Positions 54,471 through 63,288 are shown, numbered from the stretch's first letter. The stretch is DNA of 64,000 bases from Candidatus Mediterraneibacter intestinipullorum (GCA_019118665.1 DWYM01000019.1:18869-82868), one strand, 5' to 3'. Made by a program: numbers and translations. Notes: generated by a model not told the origin, from the letters alone.

Positions 54471-54593
54471 ATGATACTTGATTTAAACAATTCAGTCCCA
54501 TACAATGACTGCTCATCACCAAATGCCTCTGTCTGTAGAGGTATAAAAATCATAAAAGCCCGAAAGATGACCATATGGGGCTTGACAGAATAG
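54471..54593 (+). CDS. 40-residue hypothetical ORF upstream of the DUF6273-like lipoprotein
   Basis: Starts MILDLNNSVPYNDCSSPN and ends IWGLTE; contains two cysteines (residues 14 and 22). ATG 54471 has TAGGAG eight bases upstream, directly after a promoter. A second copy of the sequence lies at 55456-55552 in the duplicated unit, but there the start codon is missing and a one-base loss makes an early stop, so only this copy can be expressed. It may be a leader peptide, a short secreted or modified peptide, or chance. Confidence 0.4.
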   Translation: MILDLNNSVPYNDCSSPNASVCRGIKIIKARKMTIWGLTE

Positions 54594-54602
54594 GAGGGGG
54601 AA

Positions 54603-55454
54603 ATGATTTCTGCGTCAATGTTATGTCGAACTTTTGTAAATATTACAGTTGCTGCAATATGTGTGGCGTGTATATCCGGATGTGGCTCTGATACTGACAA
54701 GCCGCCTTCCGTTTTAGGCGACCTTGCATATACTGCGGAAAAGGAGGAGTTGGAATATACACTTTTTATTCCCGAAGACGATACGCTTGTTCCTTATCTT
54801 GTGCTTACCGATGACTACAACAACACTGGAAATTGTCTGCTGCTTCGAAAATATCTTCTTGACGAGACAAGCATCTTTAATGTGAACGCCCGTTATTCCG
54901 GCTATTATGAATACAGCGAAGTAGATCAGATGCTGGAACAGGATTTTCTCCGTAAGCTGTCTCCAGACGCGTCCGATCTCATCGTTCCCACAGAGATACC
55001 CATTACCGCAAGGGAAAGTCTGCACGTTGGCGGAGACAGTGTTATTGAGATCGAACGCAAAGTCTTTCTGCTGTCAGCCACTGAAGTGGGGAAACCAGGG
55101 TCCAGAACCATTTTAACTGAAGGAGAAGCCCTGAAGTACTTTTACAATAATGAGCAGCGAATTGCCTGTTTTGAAACTGGTGAAGCAGTACCCTGGTGGC
55201 TGCGGACTCCCTCTGTCGCGCACGACAATGTGGTCTGCGGCGTAGGAAGCAATGGTATTATAGGAATCGGCGGTGTGGGCACCATTAATGGGGATGAAAA
55301 AAATGGAGTTCGTCCTGCCTTTTGCATGCCCGCGGATATTCCGATATACCCTAGAGATGATGGATATTATGTCTTAGTTGCTCCGGGAGAAAACGAGATC
55401 CTCCCCACTGTTGTCAGACAAAAAAATTACAATCTGATAAAAGGAGAAAGTTAA
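54603..55454 (+). CDS. DUF6273-like lipoprotein, copy 1
   Basis: A 283-residue lipoprotein with signal peptide and lipobox ISGC (residues 23-26). The C-terminal half has the WWLRTP...VVCGVGSNGIIG...NGVRPAF pattern of DUF6273-type C-lectin-like domains. Strong ribosome site AGGAGGGGG before the ATG. It is one member of a tandem duplication, the next copy being at 55571; the proteins are nearly identical for 255 residues, but this one has a longer C-terminus. The role is unknown; surface ligand binding is a guess from the fold. Confidence 0.75.
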   Translation: MISASMLCRTFVNITVAAICVACISGCGSDTDKPPSVLGDLAYTAEKEELEYTLFIPEDDTLVPYLVLTDDYNNTGNCLLLRKYLLDETSIFNVNARYSGYYEYSEVDQMLEQDFLRKLSPDASDLIVPTEIPITARESLHVGGDSVIEIERKVFLLSATEVGKPGSRTILTEGEALKYFYNNEQRIACFETGEAVPWWLRTPSVAHDNVVCGVGSNGIIGIGGVGTINGDEKNGVRPAFCMPADIPIYPRDDGYYVLVAPGENEILPTVVRQKNYNLIKGES

Positions 55455-55570
55455 GCAATTCAGTCCCATACAATGACTGCTCATCACCAAGTGGCTCTGT
55501 CTGCAGAGGTATAAAAATCACAAAAGCCCGAAAATGACCATTTGGGGCTTGACAGAATAGGAGGATGGAA

Positions 55571-56356
55571 ATGATTTCTGCGTCAATGTTATGTCGAACT
55601 CTTGTAAATATTACAGCCGTTGCAATATGTGTGGCGTGTATATCCGGATGTGATTCTGATACTGACAGGCCGCCTTCCGTTTTAGGCGACCTTGCATATA
55701 CTGAGGAAAAGGAGGAGTTGGAATATACACTTCTTATTCCCGAAGACGATAGGCTTGTCCCATATCTTGTGCTTACCGATGACTACAACAACACTGGGAA
55801 TTGCCTGCTGCTTCGAAAATATCTTCTTGACGAGACAAGCATCTTTAATGTGAACACCCCTTATTCCGGCTATTATGAAAACAGCGAAATAGATCAGATG
55901 CTGGAACAGGATTTTCTCCGTAAGCTGTCTCCAGATGCGGCCGATCTCGTCGTTCCCACAGAGATACCCATTACCGCAAGGGAAAGTCTGCACGGCGGCG
56001 GAGACAGTGTTATTGAGATCGAACGCAAAGTCTTTCTGCTGTCAGCCACTGAAGTCGGGAAACCAGGGTCCGGTATTATTTTATCTGAAGGAGAAGCCCT
56101 GAAGTACTTTTACAATAATGAGCAGCGAATTGCCTGTTTCGAAACTGGTGAAGCAGTACCCTGGTGGCTGCGGACCCCTGTCGCCTGGTACGACAATGTG
56201 GTCTGCGGCGTAGGAAGTAATGGTATTATAGGAAGCGGTGGTGTGGGCACCATTAATGGGGATGAAAAAAATGGAGTTCGTCCTGCCTTTTGCATGCCCG
56301 CGGATATTCCGATATACCTTGGAGATGATGGACATTATAACTTAGGAAATCTCTGA
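55571..56356 (+). CDS. DUF6273-like lipoprotein, copy 2 (shorter C-terminus)
   Basis: A 261-residue copy of the preceding lipoprotein, with the same lipobox ISGC and the WWLRTPVAWYDNVVCGVGSNG block. It ends LGDDGHYNLGNL where copy 1 continues for about 23 more residues; the difference comes from an inserted stretch after position 56345. ATG 55571 matches the copy 1 start and has AGGAGG at 6 bp; ATG 55565 is in the same frame. Changes between the copies are mostly conservative, so it may still be active. Confidence 0.72.
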   Translation: MISASMLCRTLVNITAVAICVACISGCDSDTDRPPSVLGDLAYTEEKEELEYTLLIPEDDRLVPYLVLTDDYNNTGNCLLLRKYLLDETSIFNVNTPYSGYYENSEIDQMLEQDFLRKLSPDAADLVVPTEIPITARESLHGGGDSVIEIERKVFLLSATEVGKPGSGIILSEGEALKYFYNNEQRIACFETGEAVPWWLRTPVAWYDNVVCGVGSNGIIGSGGVGTINGDEKNGVRPAFCMPADIPIYLGDDGHYNLGNL

Positions 56357-56474
56357 TTATATAGAAATGAAGAAGACATATGTTATTGTATCCTGTTGCC
56401 ATGGGAGAAAACGAGACTCTCCCCATCAACGCTGGACAAAAAATTTTACAATCTGATAAAAGGAGAAAATTCAA

Positions 56475-56783
56475 ATGCGGAAAGTATTTAAACGTTTTAC
56501 AGCTCTGTTTCTGGCACTGGTACTGAGTATCAGTATTCTGCCGCTTACGAGCATGGCTGAAGAAATCAGTGATTTCACTGAGCCTGTGTCAGAAACATCC
56601 ACAACTGCAGAGAATACCAGTGATCTGAATACAGAAGATCCGGCACCTGGATCTGCGGAAACAACTGACAAAACAGCCTCTGAGGTAGATGACGGTGATC
56701 AGGATCAAGATATTACAAAAGATGAATATCTTACTGCTGATGGGCTTACTGTAGAAAAAAAATACTGCACAGGAATACAGTAA
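56475..56783 (+). CDS. Fragment 1 of the VWA protein: signal peptide and stalk
   Basis: 102 residues with a signal peptide (LFLALVLSISILPLTSMA) and a Thr/Glu/Asp-rich stalk, stopped at 56781 soon after the A8 run. AAAGGAGAA precedes the ATG. If translated alone it would be a short secreted peptide. Confidence 0.6.
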   Translation: MRKVFKRFTALFLALVLSISILPLTSMAEEISDFTEPVSETSTTAENTSDLNTEDPAPGSAETTDKTASEVDDGDQDQDITKDEYLTADGLTVEKKYCTGIQ

Positions 56784-56826
56784 TCAGAATGCTTTAAACG
56801 AAGATACAGGGTTCTCTCGCTATACC

Positions 56827-58242
56827 GTGCTAATTCTGGATACTTCCGGAAGTATGAGCGGAACTCCCAGAACAGTACAGAAGGAGGCAGCGATTAAATT
56901 CTGCAGTGCAGTTCTCAATGCTGGTGGCACAAACTATGTTGCTATCGTCAGGCTGAACACCAGTTCTTCTGTCGGCTGTACTTTTACTAATAACATTGAC
57001 ACTTTGACGAATTATATTAACAGCATTCCCGCAAATGGCGGCACGAACACCAATCAGGCTCTGCAGAGAGCAGAAGAGCTGCTTGACGGTATCCCTGCGG
57101 GCGAAAATGCCCAGATAATCAAAAATATTGTTCTTTGTTCAGACGGTCTTCCTGAATCCGGTTCAACTTCTGCTTCGGGAAAATATACCAGTTCTGATCA
57201 TAGCAGCTACAGATATGCCAATGCTGCCTATGATACTGCGGCGGGGATCAAAGAAAAAGGATACACGATCTATTCCCTTGGTTTCTTCCACAGTCTTTCC
57301 GGTACAAATCTTGATTTTGGCAGGTTGTTTATGTCGGATCTGGCCAGTGATGGATGTTACTATGAAGTAACAAATGCCGATGATCTGGAGTTTGTCTTTG
57401 GAGAAATTGCGGCAGAAATAACAGTTTCTCCTTATGAATTCAGTTTTGCCGGTTATCTCGTCAAAGATGACGTAACTGAAACCTGTTATTACTCCGACGG
57501 ATATTTCTTAAAAGACTCTGCCACTTACAACAGCCATCTGGCGACCATGTCTTTGTGTTTTGAATTGACTACCTGGTCCAGATATTCCGGCAGTTGGGCG
57601 ACGGATGAACATGGAAATGACGTTCCTGTGGATGCGGAAAATACTCGTTGGATGAATGCGTATAAGCTGCTGACTGATTTAGGGTATGATAATTTTAAAT
57701 TAAATGATTTCTGGGATGCTGAGCCTGCAAAAGATTCCATTGGCGCGGTAGCTGCATCAAAAATAAATCAGTACGACAATAGTACCATGATCGCTGTTGG
57801 GGTGCGCGGCGGCGGTTACGGTCAGGAATGGGCCAGTAACTTTACTGTCGGAAAGACCGGTGAGCATGCCGGCTTCTCTGAAGCGAAGCAGAATGTCCTC
57901 AACTTCCTGAAAGAGTATATCGCAGACAATCATATTACCGGCGAAATCAAAATCTGGCTTGTCGGTTACAGCCGCGCAGGCTGTGTTGCAAATATGGTTG
58001 GAGGTGAATTAGTTGACGGCTACTCTCTGGGAGAGAATGTAACGGTAGCCCAGGATGACTTGTTTGTCTATACATTTGAAGCTCCTCAGGGCGCGTTGAA
58101 GAGCGATACCTCCGGCGGAGATTATTCCAATATTCACAATATCATCAATCTGAATGATATTGTTCCTCTTGTTGCGCCTACTTCCTGGGGATTTGACAGA
58201 TATAATTCAGACTACTGGCTTCCCAGCGCTCCAATATGCTGA
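56827..58242 (+). CDS. Fragment 2 of the VWA protein: VWA and lipase-like parts
   Basis: The frame holds the VWA domain and a lipase-like GYSRAG motif but starts inside the first beta strand (GTG of YTVLILDTSGSM), with no ribosome site, so it is not a separate gene. In lipase relatives this motif reads GYSRG; here the last Gly is Ala, so activity is doubtful. Confidence 0.6.
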   Translation: MLILDTSGSMSGTPRTVQKEAAIKFCSAVLNAGGTNYVAIVRLNTSSSVGCTFTNNIDTLTNYINSIPANGGTNTNQALQRAEELLDGIPAGENAQIIKNIVLCSDGLPESGSTSASGKYTSSDHSSYRYANAAYDTAAGIKEKGYTIYSLGFFHSLSGTNLDFGRLFMSDLASDGCYYEVTNADDLEFVFGEIAAEITVSPYEFSFAGYLVKDDVTETCYYSDGYFLKDSATYNSHLATMSLCFELTTWSRYSGSWATDEHGNDVPVDAENTRWMNAYKLLTDLGYDNFKLNDFWDAEPAKDSIGAVAASKINQYDNSTMIAVGVRGGGYGQEWASNFTVGKTGEHAGFSEAKQNVLNFLKEYIADNHITGEIKIWLVGYSRAGCVANMVGGELVDGYSLGENVTVAQDDLFVYTFEAPQGALKSDTSGGDYSNIHNIINLNDIVPLVAPTSWGFDRYNSDYWLPSAPIC

Positions 58243-60251
58243 ATTACTATGGGAATTTCGAGGGAGATACGTCTTATGATATTCCGGAATATGGAACTCA
58301 GTTTGAGGTTGTTGCCGACTGGTCAAAAATCCTTCCCGGCGGCGCTCCCTTTATTTCCATTAATTATTATGATGTTCCTACCAGAGAGATATTGGACGAA
58401 TCTTCGGACTTCCTGTTTGATGGAGCGATCGGAGGCAGGGAAACCTACTACTATGATTTTCAGGCGGGTATCCGTGAAATTATGGCATTGCTGAACGGAG
58501 GAGCATTGACAGATCTTCTGGACGAAGAAATGTCCGCTGAGAAGTTTTTTGAAAAGTTCTTTGGCGAACTGACGGTTGACCGGATCGTCGAAATTGTAAG
58601 TCCTATGGTTGCTCTGAATTTTGACAGCATTGAAACTCGTAAGGAGAAAGTAAAAGACAATCTTTCTGATTTTGTGAAAGATGTTCTGGCTGACTCTGAT
58701 CTGTGGGGGACGGCTGCTTTTGTATCAGACCTTGGCGATACGCTGACAGATACGCTTTGGCGCATTTTTGCAAGTATTCTTAACGATCTGTTTAACAAAG
58801 ATACAAATACCCTGCAATACCTTGCTAATCTGATCACGATGGTAGCTGAAGGAGGCCTTGCGCAGGCCCATTATCCTGAACTTACGCTGGCATGGCTTAT
58901 GTCTCAGGATAGCTACTACGAAGAGAATCAGACGGATTTCTCCTGTACAAATTACCGTATTATACATATCAATTGTCCTGTTGATGTGGAAGTATACAGA
59001 ACAGATACCAACACTCTTGCGGCGGCGATTACTGAGGATACTGCGCAAGATATCCCCGAAAGTTCTGTCTATGCGTATCTGAATGCGGATGGCGAGAAAA
59101 TCATTATTCTGCCTTCTGATACTGATTATTCGCTTACTATTACAGCTACTGATGACGGTACTATGAGCTATGCCGTAGACGAGTATGATCTGACCAGTTC
59201 TTCCAACACCCGAATCGTCTGCTATTTCGATGTGGAAATTGCTGAGGGCGATATCCTGACTGCGATCGTTCCTGCACTGGAAGAATCCGAACGGCAAATC
59301 GCCATTCCTGAAGGTTCTTCCGCTTCATATACTCTGACTGCGGGAGATGGCCGCGGTATCACTCCCGACAGTAACGTTACCGGCGCCGCTGCCTCAAATG
59401 CTGTCTATACCGTCAGTGTTTCCAGCAACAGTACCGCCGGAACTGTGTCCGGCGGCGGTTCGTACACATTGGGAAGTTATGCAAAGGTAACTGCAGACCC
59501 TATGAATGGATGCACCTTTTTGGGATGGTATCAAGACGATGTTCTTGTTTCTGAGGATCTTACATATCGATTCGCTGTAACTGAGGATGCTGCGCTTGTA
59601 GCACACTTCAGCAGTGCTGAAACTTATACATTGACAGTAGTTAAATCCGGTGACGGTACTGTTTCCAATGAACCGGTCCAGGTGACTGCAGGCACACAGA
59701 TTTATCTGGAAGCAATTGCCGGAAATGCGGACGGTTTTATCTGCTGGTCGGCTTCTGCTGGGGAATTTGAAGATATCAATAGCGAAGTGACGTGGTTTAC
59801 TATGCCTGAATGTGACGTTACGGTAGTCGCCTCTTTTACTTTCAATATCACGGTAAAAGATACTGAAGATGGAGAGGTTAAGATTGACAATGATTCTCCT
59901 GGTGCCGGCGAAAATGTGACTATCACCGTCACTCCTGATGAAGGAAAAGAGATTGCTGAAGTTATAGTCATGGATGAAAACGGAAATAAGATCGCAGTGA
60001 CTGACAACGGTAATAACACCTATACTTATTTGCAGCCTGACAGTGATGTAACGATTGAAGTTATTTTCAGGAATATACAGAGTCCAGGTTCCGTTGATCC
60101 TTCTGGGAATTCTTCTGAAGGTACAACCGCTAACGCGGCCTCCCTGGCTACAGGCGATCACGCACCGGTTGCATTGTGGTCTGTTGTTCTCTTAGCGGCT
60201 GCAGGTATATTAATTGCACTGCTGGGAATTGTGAAGCGTTACAATCGTTAA
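58236..60251 (+). CDS. Fragment 3 of the VWA protein: repeats and membrane anchor
   Basis: 671 residues with a helical region, then beta repeats of the InlB_B/Flg_new sort (LGWYQDDVLVSED, FICWSASAGEFED), a final beta domain, and a membrane helix (ALWSVVLLAAAGILIALLGIV) before a basic tail. The ATG at 58236 has no clear ribosome site and lies within fragment 2's end. Confidence 0.6.
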   Translation: MLNYYGNFEGDTSYDIPEYGTQFEVVADWSKILPGGAPFISINYYDVPTREILDESSDFLFDGAIGGRETYYYDFQAGIREIMALLNGGALTDLLDEEMSAEKFFEKFFGELTVDRIVEIVSPMVALNFDSIETRKEKVKDNLSDFVKDVLADSDLWGTAAFVSDLGDTLTDTLWRIFASILNDLFNKDTNTLQYLANLITMVAEGGLAQAHYPELTLAWLMSQDSYYEENQTDFSCTNYRIIHINCPVDVEVYRTDTNTLAAAITEDTAQDIPESSVYAYLNADGEKIIILPSDTDYSLTITATDDGTMSYAVDEYDLTSSSNTRIVCYFDVEIAEGDILTAIVPALEESERQIAIPEGSSASYTLTAGDGRGITPDSNVTGAAASNAVYTVSVSSNSTAGTVSGGGSYTLGSYAKVTADPMNGCTFLGWYQDDVLVSEDLTYRFAVTEDAALVAHFSSAETYTLTVVKSGDGTVSNEPVQVTAGTQIYLEAIAGNADGFICWSASAGEFEDINSEVTWFTMPECDVTVVASFTFNITVKDTEDGEVKIDNDSPGAGENVTITVTPDEGKEIAEVIVMDENGNKIAVTDNGNNTYTYLQPDSDVTIEVIFRNIQSPGSVDPSGNSSEGTTANAASLATGDHAPVALWSVVLLAAAGILIALLGIVKRYNR

Positions 60252-60339
60252 ATGCCTGTTTAAAAGAGTAGAGCTGAAAATTGGAATTTCCCTTGAGATA
60301 ACAGGTTAATCAAAACGATTGGCAAATATATGGCTGTAC

Positions 60340-60390
60340 GACGCATTTAACTGACTAAAAAAGAGCAGGCAGTTAAATGCGTCTTTTGTT
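60340..60390. terminator. Bidirectional terminator
   Basis: A perfect 14-bp stem (arms 60340-60353 and 60370-60383) followed by TTTTGTT, and by AAAA/GAGC in the loop side for the other strand. It divides the island's VWA gene from the minus-strand kinase-like gene. Nothing else is seen in 60252-60403. Confidence 0.88.
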
Positions 60391-60403
60391 ATAAATATAC
60401 CAT

Positions 60404-60889
60404 TTAAATATACTCGCATTTCTCAAAATAATGCATCAGGATATCCGCGCAGTTCTCCACGCCCAGTTCGGAAGTGTCCAGGATCATGTGGTAATCATTT
60501 ACATCACCCCAGGTCTTTCCGGTATGTTCATAATAATAGGAGGCTCTCTCCTCGTCAGTTCTCTCCACCTTTTCCTTTGCCTCATCATAGGTCAGGCCTT
60601 CCTTGCCCATGATCCTGCGGATGCGGTCTTCTCTGTCAGCGCATATGAAGATGTTCAGTACATTCATCCTGTCTTTCAGAATGTCAGAAGCGCACCTTCC
60701 AAGGATAATGCAAGGCTTTTCCGCCAGCTTGCGGATGGCTTCCGCCTCGCTCTCATACATATGATCGTGAAGCTGCTCCTCAATGTAAGCCTTGTCGTAT
60801 ACAGGAATATCGAGACGTTCGGAAAGTTCTTTTGCGATGATGCTTGCCCCGGTTCCGAAACGACGGCTCATGGTGATAACTAATTTCAT
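60404..60889 (-). CDS. Cytidylate kinase-like family protein
   Basis: A 161-residue P-loop-related protein. The N-terminus VITMSRRFGTGASIIAKELSERLDIPVYDK matches the cytidylate-kinase-like family (SRxxGxGGxxIA), where the P-loop is weaker than in Cmk; IILGRCASDIL and IFICADREDRIRRIM are other family blocks. AAGGAGGAG precedes the ATG. It is not the housekeeping Cmk; substrate unknown. Confidence 0.88.
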   Translation of the reverse strand: MKLVITMSRRFGTGASIIAKELSERLDIPVYDKAYIEEQLHDHMYESEAEAIRKLAEKPCIILGRCASDILKDRMNVLNIFICADREDRIRRIMGKEGLTYDEAKEKVERTDEERASYYYEHTGKTWGDVNDYHMILDTSELGVENCADILMHYFEKCEYI

Positions 60890-60931
60890 AAGAACTCCTC
60901 CTTCGTAGATATAAATGTAGGATAACTGCTA

Positions 60932-62134
60932 TTATAACACTTCTTCCGCGATTTGTCTTGCGAGAGATACAATTTCTTCCCGCTGGGAATCTTTGACAGC
61001 GGACTTGATGGTGACAGATGTCTCCAGCAGACGCATATTTTTCATCTCGCTGACCTTTGCCGCTATGAGCTTGGTGGACTGGGGAGCCCAGGTGCCGTTA
61101 CCGAGGACTGCCACTGTGCGGTTCTGGAGCGTGAGAGCCTTCATGTCCTCCAGGTAAGTGTCCATGAGCGGATAAATACCGTTGTTGTAGGTCGGCGCGG
61201 CGAGTACGATGTGGCTGTACTTAAAGCTGTCGGAGATCAGTTCGGATACATGAGTCTTGGAGATGTTGTGTATCCGGATGTTTTTTACACCTGCATCGGC
61301 AAGATTCGCGGCAAAAATTTCCACCATGTTCTCCGTGTTCCCATACATGGACGCATAGGCGATCATAACGCCTTTTTCTTCCGGCTCATATCTGCTCCAG
61401 ATATCATATTTCCCGATGATATAATCAAGATTCGTGCGCCAGATAGGACCGTGCAGCGGGCAGATCACGCTGATGTCCAGACCTGCGGCTTTCTTAAGGA
61501 CATTCTGTACCTGCATGCCGTACTTCCCTACGATATTTGTATAGTAGCGGCGCGCCTCGTCCAGCCAGTCCTTTTCAAAATCGAGCTCATCATTGAAGAT
61601 GTTTCCGCTGAGCGCCCCGAAGATACCGAATGCATCGGCGGAGAAAAGGACCTTGTCCGTCTCATCGTAAGTCATCATCGCTTCCGGCCAGTGTACCATG
61701 GGGGCCATCAGGAAATGAAGAGTGTGCTTGCCGGTAGAGAAGGTATTCCCTTCTTTTACAGTGACGGTCCTGCCTTCCAGGTCAAAGTCAAAAAACTGGC
61801 TGATCATCGGAAATGTCTTGGCATTCCCGATGATCTTTATATCCGGGTAGCGGAGCACAAGGTCTTCGATCATGGCGCAGTGGTCCGGTTCCATGTGGTT
61901 TACCACGAGATAATCCAGAGGACGTCCGTCCAGTACGGCGTTCACATTCTCAAGGAACTGGCGCCCGATGGCGTCATCTGTGGCATCGAAGAGAACCGTC
62001 TTCTCATCAAGGAGCAGATAGGAGTTGTAGGAAACTCCTCTGGTGAGTGGAAAAAGGTTCTCGAACAGTTCCAGCCTCCGGTCGTTTCCTCCGACCGAGT
62101 ACAGATCTTCAGTTATCTTTCTAAAACAGTGCAT
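60932..62134 (-). CDS. FprA family A-type flavodiiron protein
   Basis: A 400-residue flavodiiron enzyme reducing O2 or NO to protect the anaerobe. Diiron ligands: HMEPDH (HxExDH), H in MVHWPEAM, D in FSADAFG and H in CPLHGPIW. C-terminal flavodoxin domain: YASMYGNTENMVEIF and APTYNNGIYPLMDTYL. Length and both domains are normal. ATG 62134 follows AAGGAGGAAT. A perfect palindrome at 62154-62165 stands just upstream. Confidence 0.95.
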   Translation of the reverse strand: MHCFRKITEDLYSVGGNDRRLELFENLFPLTRGVSYNSYLLLDEKTVLFDATDDAIGRQFLENVNAVLDGRPLDYLVVNHMEPDHCAMIEDLVLRYPDIKIIGNAKTFPMISQFFDFDLEGRTVTVKEGNTFSTGKHTLHFLMAPMVHWPEAMMTYDETDKVLFSADAFGIFGALSGNIFNDELDFEKDWLDEARRYYTNIVGKYGMQVQNVLKKAAGLDISVICPLHGPIWRTNLDYIIGKYDIWSRYEPEEKGVMIAYASMYGNTENMVEIFAANLADAGVKNIRIHNISKTHVSELISDSFKYSHIVLAAPTYNNGIYPLMDTYLEDMKALTLQNRTVAVLGNGTWAPQSTKLIAAKVSEMKNMRLLETSVTIKSAVKDSQREEIVSLARQIAEEVL

Positions 62135-62153
62135 GATGATTCCTCCTTATATA

Positions 62154-62165
62154 ATGACCGGTCAT
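62154..62165. promoter_or_regulatory. Candidate operator upstream of the flavodiiron gene
   Basis: ATGACCGGTCAT is a perfect 12-bp palindrome 20 bp before the start codon, with a wider partial repeat TGACCG...CGGTCA to 62174. The form resembles TetR-family operators. On the minus strand TTGTCT and a TATA-rich stretch flank it. No gene is seen in the rest of 62135-62383. Confidence 0.45.
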
Positions 62166-62383
62166 GTACGGTCAGACAAAATCTAAGACGCTTCTATTCT
62201 AACATAAAAGCAGAAATTCGCAATATGCGGAGCATATCTAAAATGTATTTATTTACGACCATGACAAAAAAACAGGACAATTTTAATCTGAAATCTGTAC
62301 AAGATGGGCTGACACAGGTACAATTATCTGGTAGAAGCAATGAAAAATCTATGCTAATATAGGAGAAAAAGGAGGATATGAAG

Positions 62384-62746
62384 ATGTTATTTGTATATTA
62401 CCCGAAGTGCAGCACATGCATAAAAGCGAAGAAATGGCTGGAAGAAAAAGGAGTGCAGCTTGAACTGCGCGATATCAAGGGAGACAATCCCACAGCAGAG
62501 CAGCTGAAAGAGTGGCATCGGAAGAGCGGGCTGCCGCTGAAGCGCTTTTTTAACACAAGCGGCAACCTCTATAAAGAGATGAAATTAAAGGACAGGCTCC
62601 CGGATATGAGCGAGGAGGAGCAGCTTGCGCTCCTTGCCACGGACGGCATGCTCGTAAAGCGTCCAATCCTGGTGGATGGAGATACGGTCCTGACCGGATT
62701 CCGGGAAAAGGATTGGGAAGAAAAGCTGACCGGGAAGAAAAGTTGA
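62384..62746 (+). CDS. Spx/ArsC family protein
   Basis: A 120-residue thioredoxin-fold protein: YYPKCSTCIKAKKWLEEKGV carries a CxxC pair at residues 9-12, LKRFFNTSGNLYKEM and the RPILVDGD block follow. The ArsC/Spx group includes arsenate reductases and RNA-polymerase-binding redox regulators; without more data either is possible. ATG 62384 is chosen because AGGAGG stands 8 bp before it; ATG 62378 is only 2 bp away from that site. Confidence 0.88.
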   Translation: MLFVYYPKCSTCIKAKKWLEEKGVQLELRDIKGDNPTAEQLKEWHRKSGLPLKRFFNTSGNLYKEMKLKDRLPDMSEEEQLALLATDGMLVKRPILVDGDTVLTGFREKDWEEKLTGKKS

Positions 62747-62838
62747 TTTAGCGCTTTGACTTGATCCAGAAAAGCGAGGGTAAGGCAGTCTGTGTGATCG
62801 AGAAAAGGAATTTGAAATAGCAGAGGGAGGTAGAAGTT

Positions 62839-63288
62839 ATGGGAATCATGATCCAACAGTTGTCGGTATTTTTGGAAGACCGTGAAGGAAGGCTGGACGA
62901 AGTGCTCTCTGTCCTTGCCGGGAATGATGTGAACATTGTCGCGCTCAGCCTGGCGGACACAACAGAGTACGGTATGCTCCGCATGATCGTATCTGATCCT
63001 AACAAGGGCAAGGCAGTCCTGAAAGAAAACGGCATCACGGCAATGCTCACTGATGTGGTGGCGCTTAAAGTGCCCCACGAGACCGGCTCCTTAAGCCGCG
63101 CCATGCATCAGATCGTGGACGGTGAGGTGAACATTGAATATATGTATGCCTTTGCCAACGGAGAGTATGCCTCTGCCATCCTGAAATGCGATGATCCGGC
63201 AAGAGTGGCGGACATCTTGCGAGGAAGCGGATTTGACGTGTGGGACGCCCCGGAAGCATATGTCTCCAATATCAAAAACGAGTTGTAA
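62839..63288 (+). CDS. ACT domain protein (two tandem ACT domains)
   Basis: A 149-residue protein consisting of two ACT domains: QLSVFLEDREGRLDEVLSVLAGNDVNIVAL and SLSRAMHQIVDGEVNIEYMYAF. Such stand-alone proteins bind amino acids and often regulate biosynthesis. The sequence GRLDEV plus GND is typical of amino-acid-binding ACT loops. GGAGGT precedes the ATG. A strong terminator follows at 63297. Confidence 0.92.
   Translation: MGIMIQQLSVFLEDREGRLDEVLSVLAGNDVNIVALSLADTTEYGMLRMIVSDPNKGKAVLKENGITAMLTDVVALKVPHETGSLSRAMHQIVDGEVNIEYMYAFANGEYASAILKCDDPARVADILRGSGFDVWDAPEAYVSNIKNEL

Larger units (their letters stand above)
54486..56460 (+). repeat. Tandem direct duplication of about 970 bp
   Basis: Unit 1 (about 54486-55449) and unit 2 (about 55456-56470) share the small-ORF region, the lipoprotein gene, and the tail ACAATCTGATAAAAGGAGAA, with scattered base changes. 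Unit 2 has an insertion of about 50 bp near 56345-56395 that truncates its lipoprotein, and its small ORF lacks the start codon. The tail of unit 2 supplies the ribosome site of the VWA gene at 56475. Confidence 0.85.
56475..60251 (+). pseudogene. VWA-domain cell-surface protein, broken by two frameshifts
   Basis: Three frames read as one protein of about 1,258 residues: signal peptide and acidic stalk; a VWA domain with a complete MIDAS (DTSGSMS, GGTNT, SDGLPE); a lipase-like section (LVGYSRAGCVANMVG); a helical part; Gram-positive beta repeats (YTLGSYAKVTADPMNGCTFLGWY); and a C-terminal LATGD-like motif with membrane helix and KRYNR tail. Frameshift 1 is an A8 run at 56755-56762; removal of one A restores the frame. 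Frameshift 2 is in CCAATATG near 58231-58238; one added A restores APNMLNYY. ORF 2 has no start codon of its own. Either phase variation, decay or sequencing error. Confidence 0.8.

Noticed and set aside
60953-62362. 469-residue plus-strand frame
   Set aside because: Complement of the flavodiiron gene, which has all its diiron and flavin motifs.
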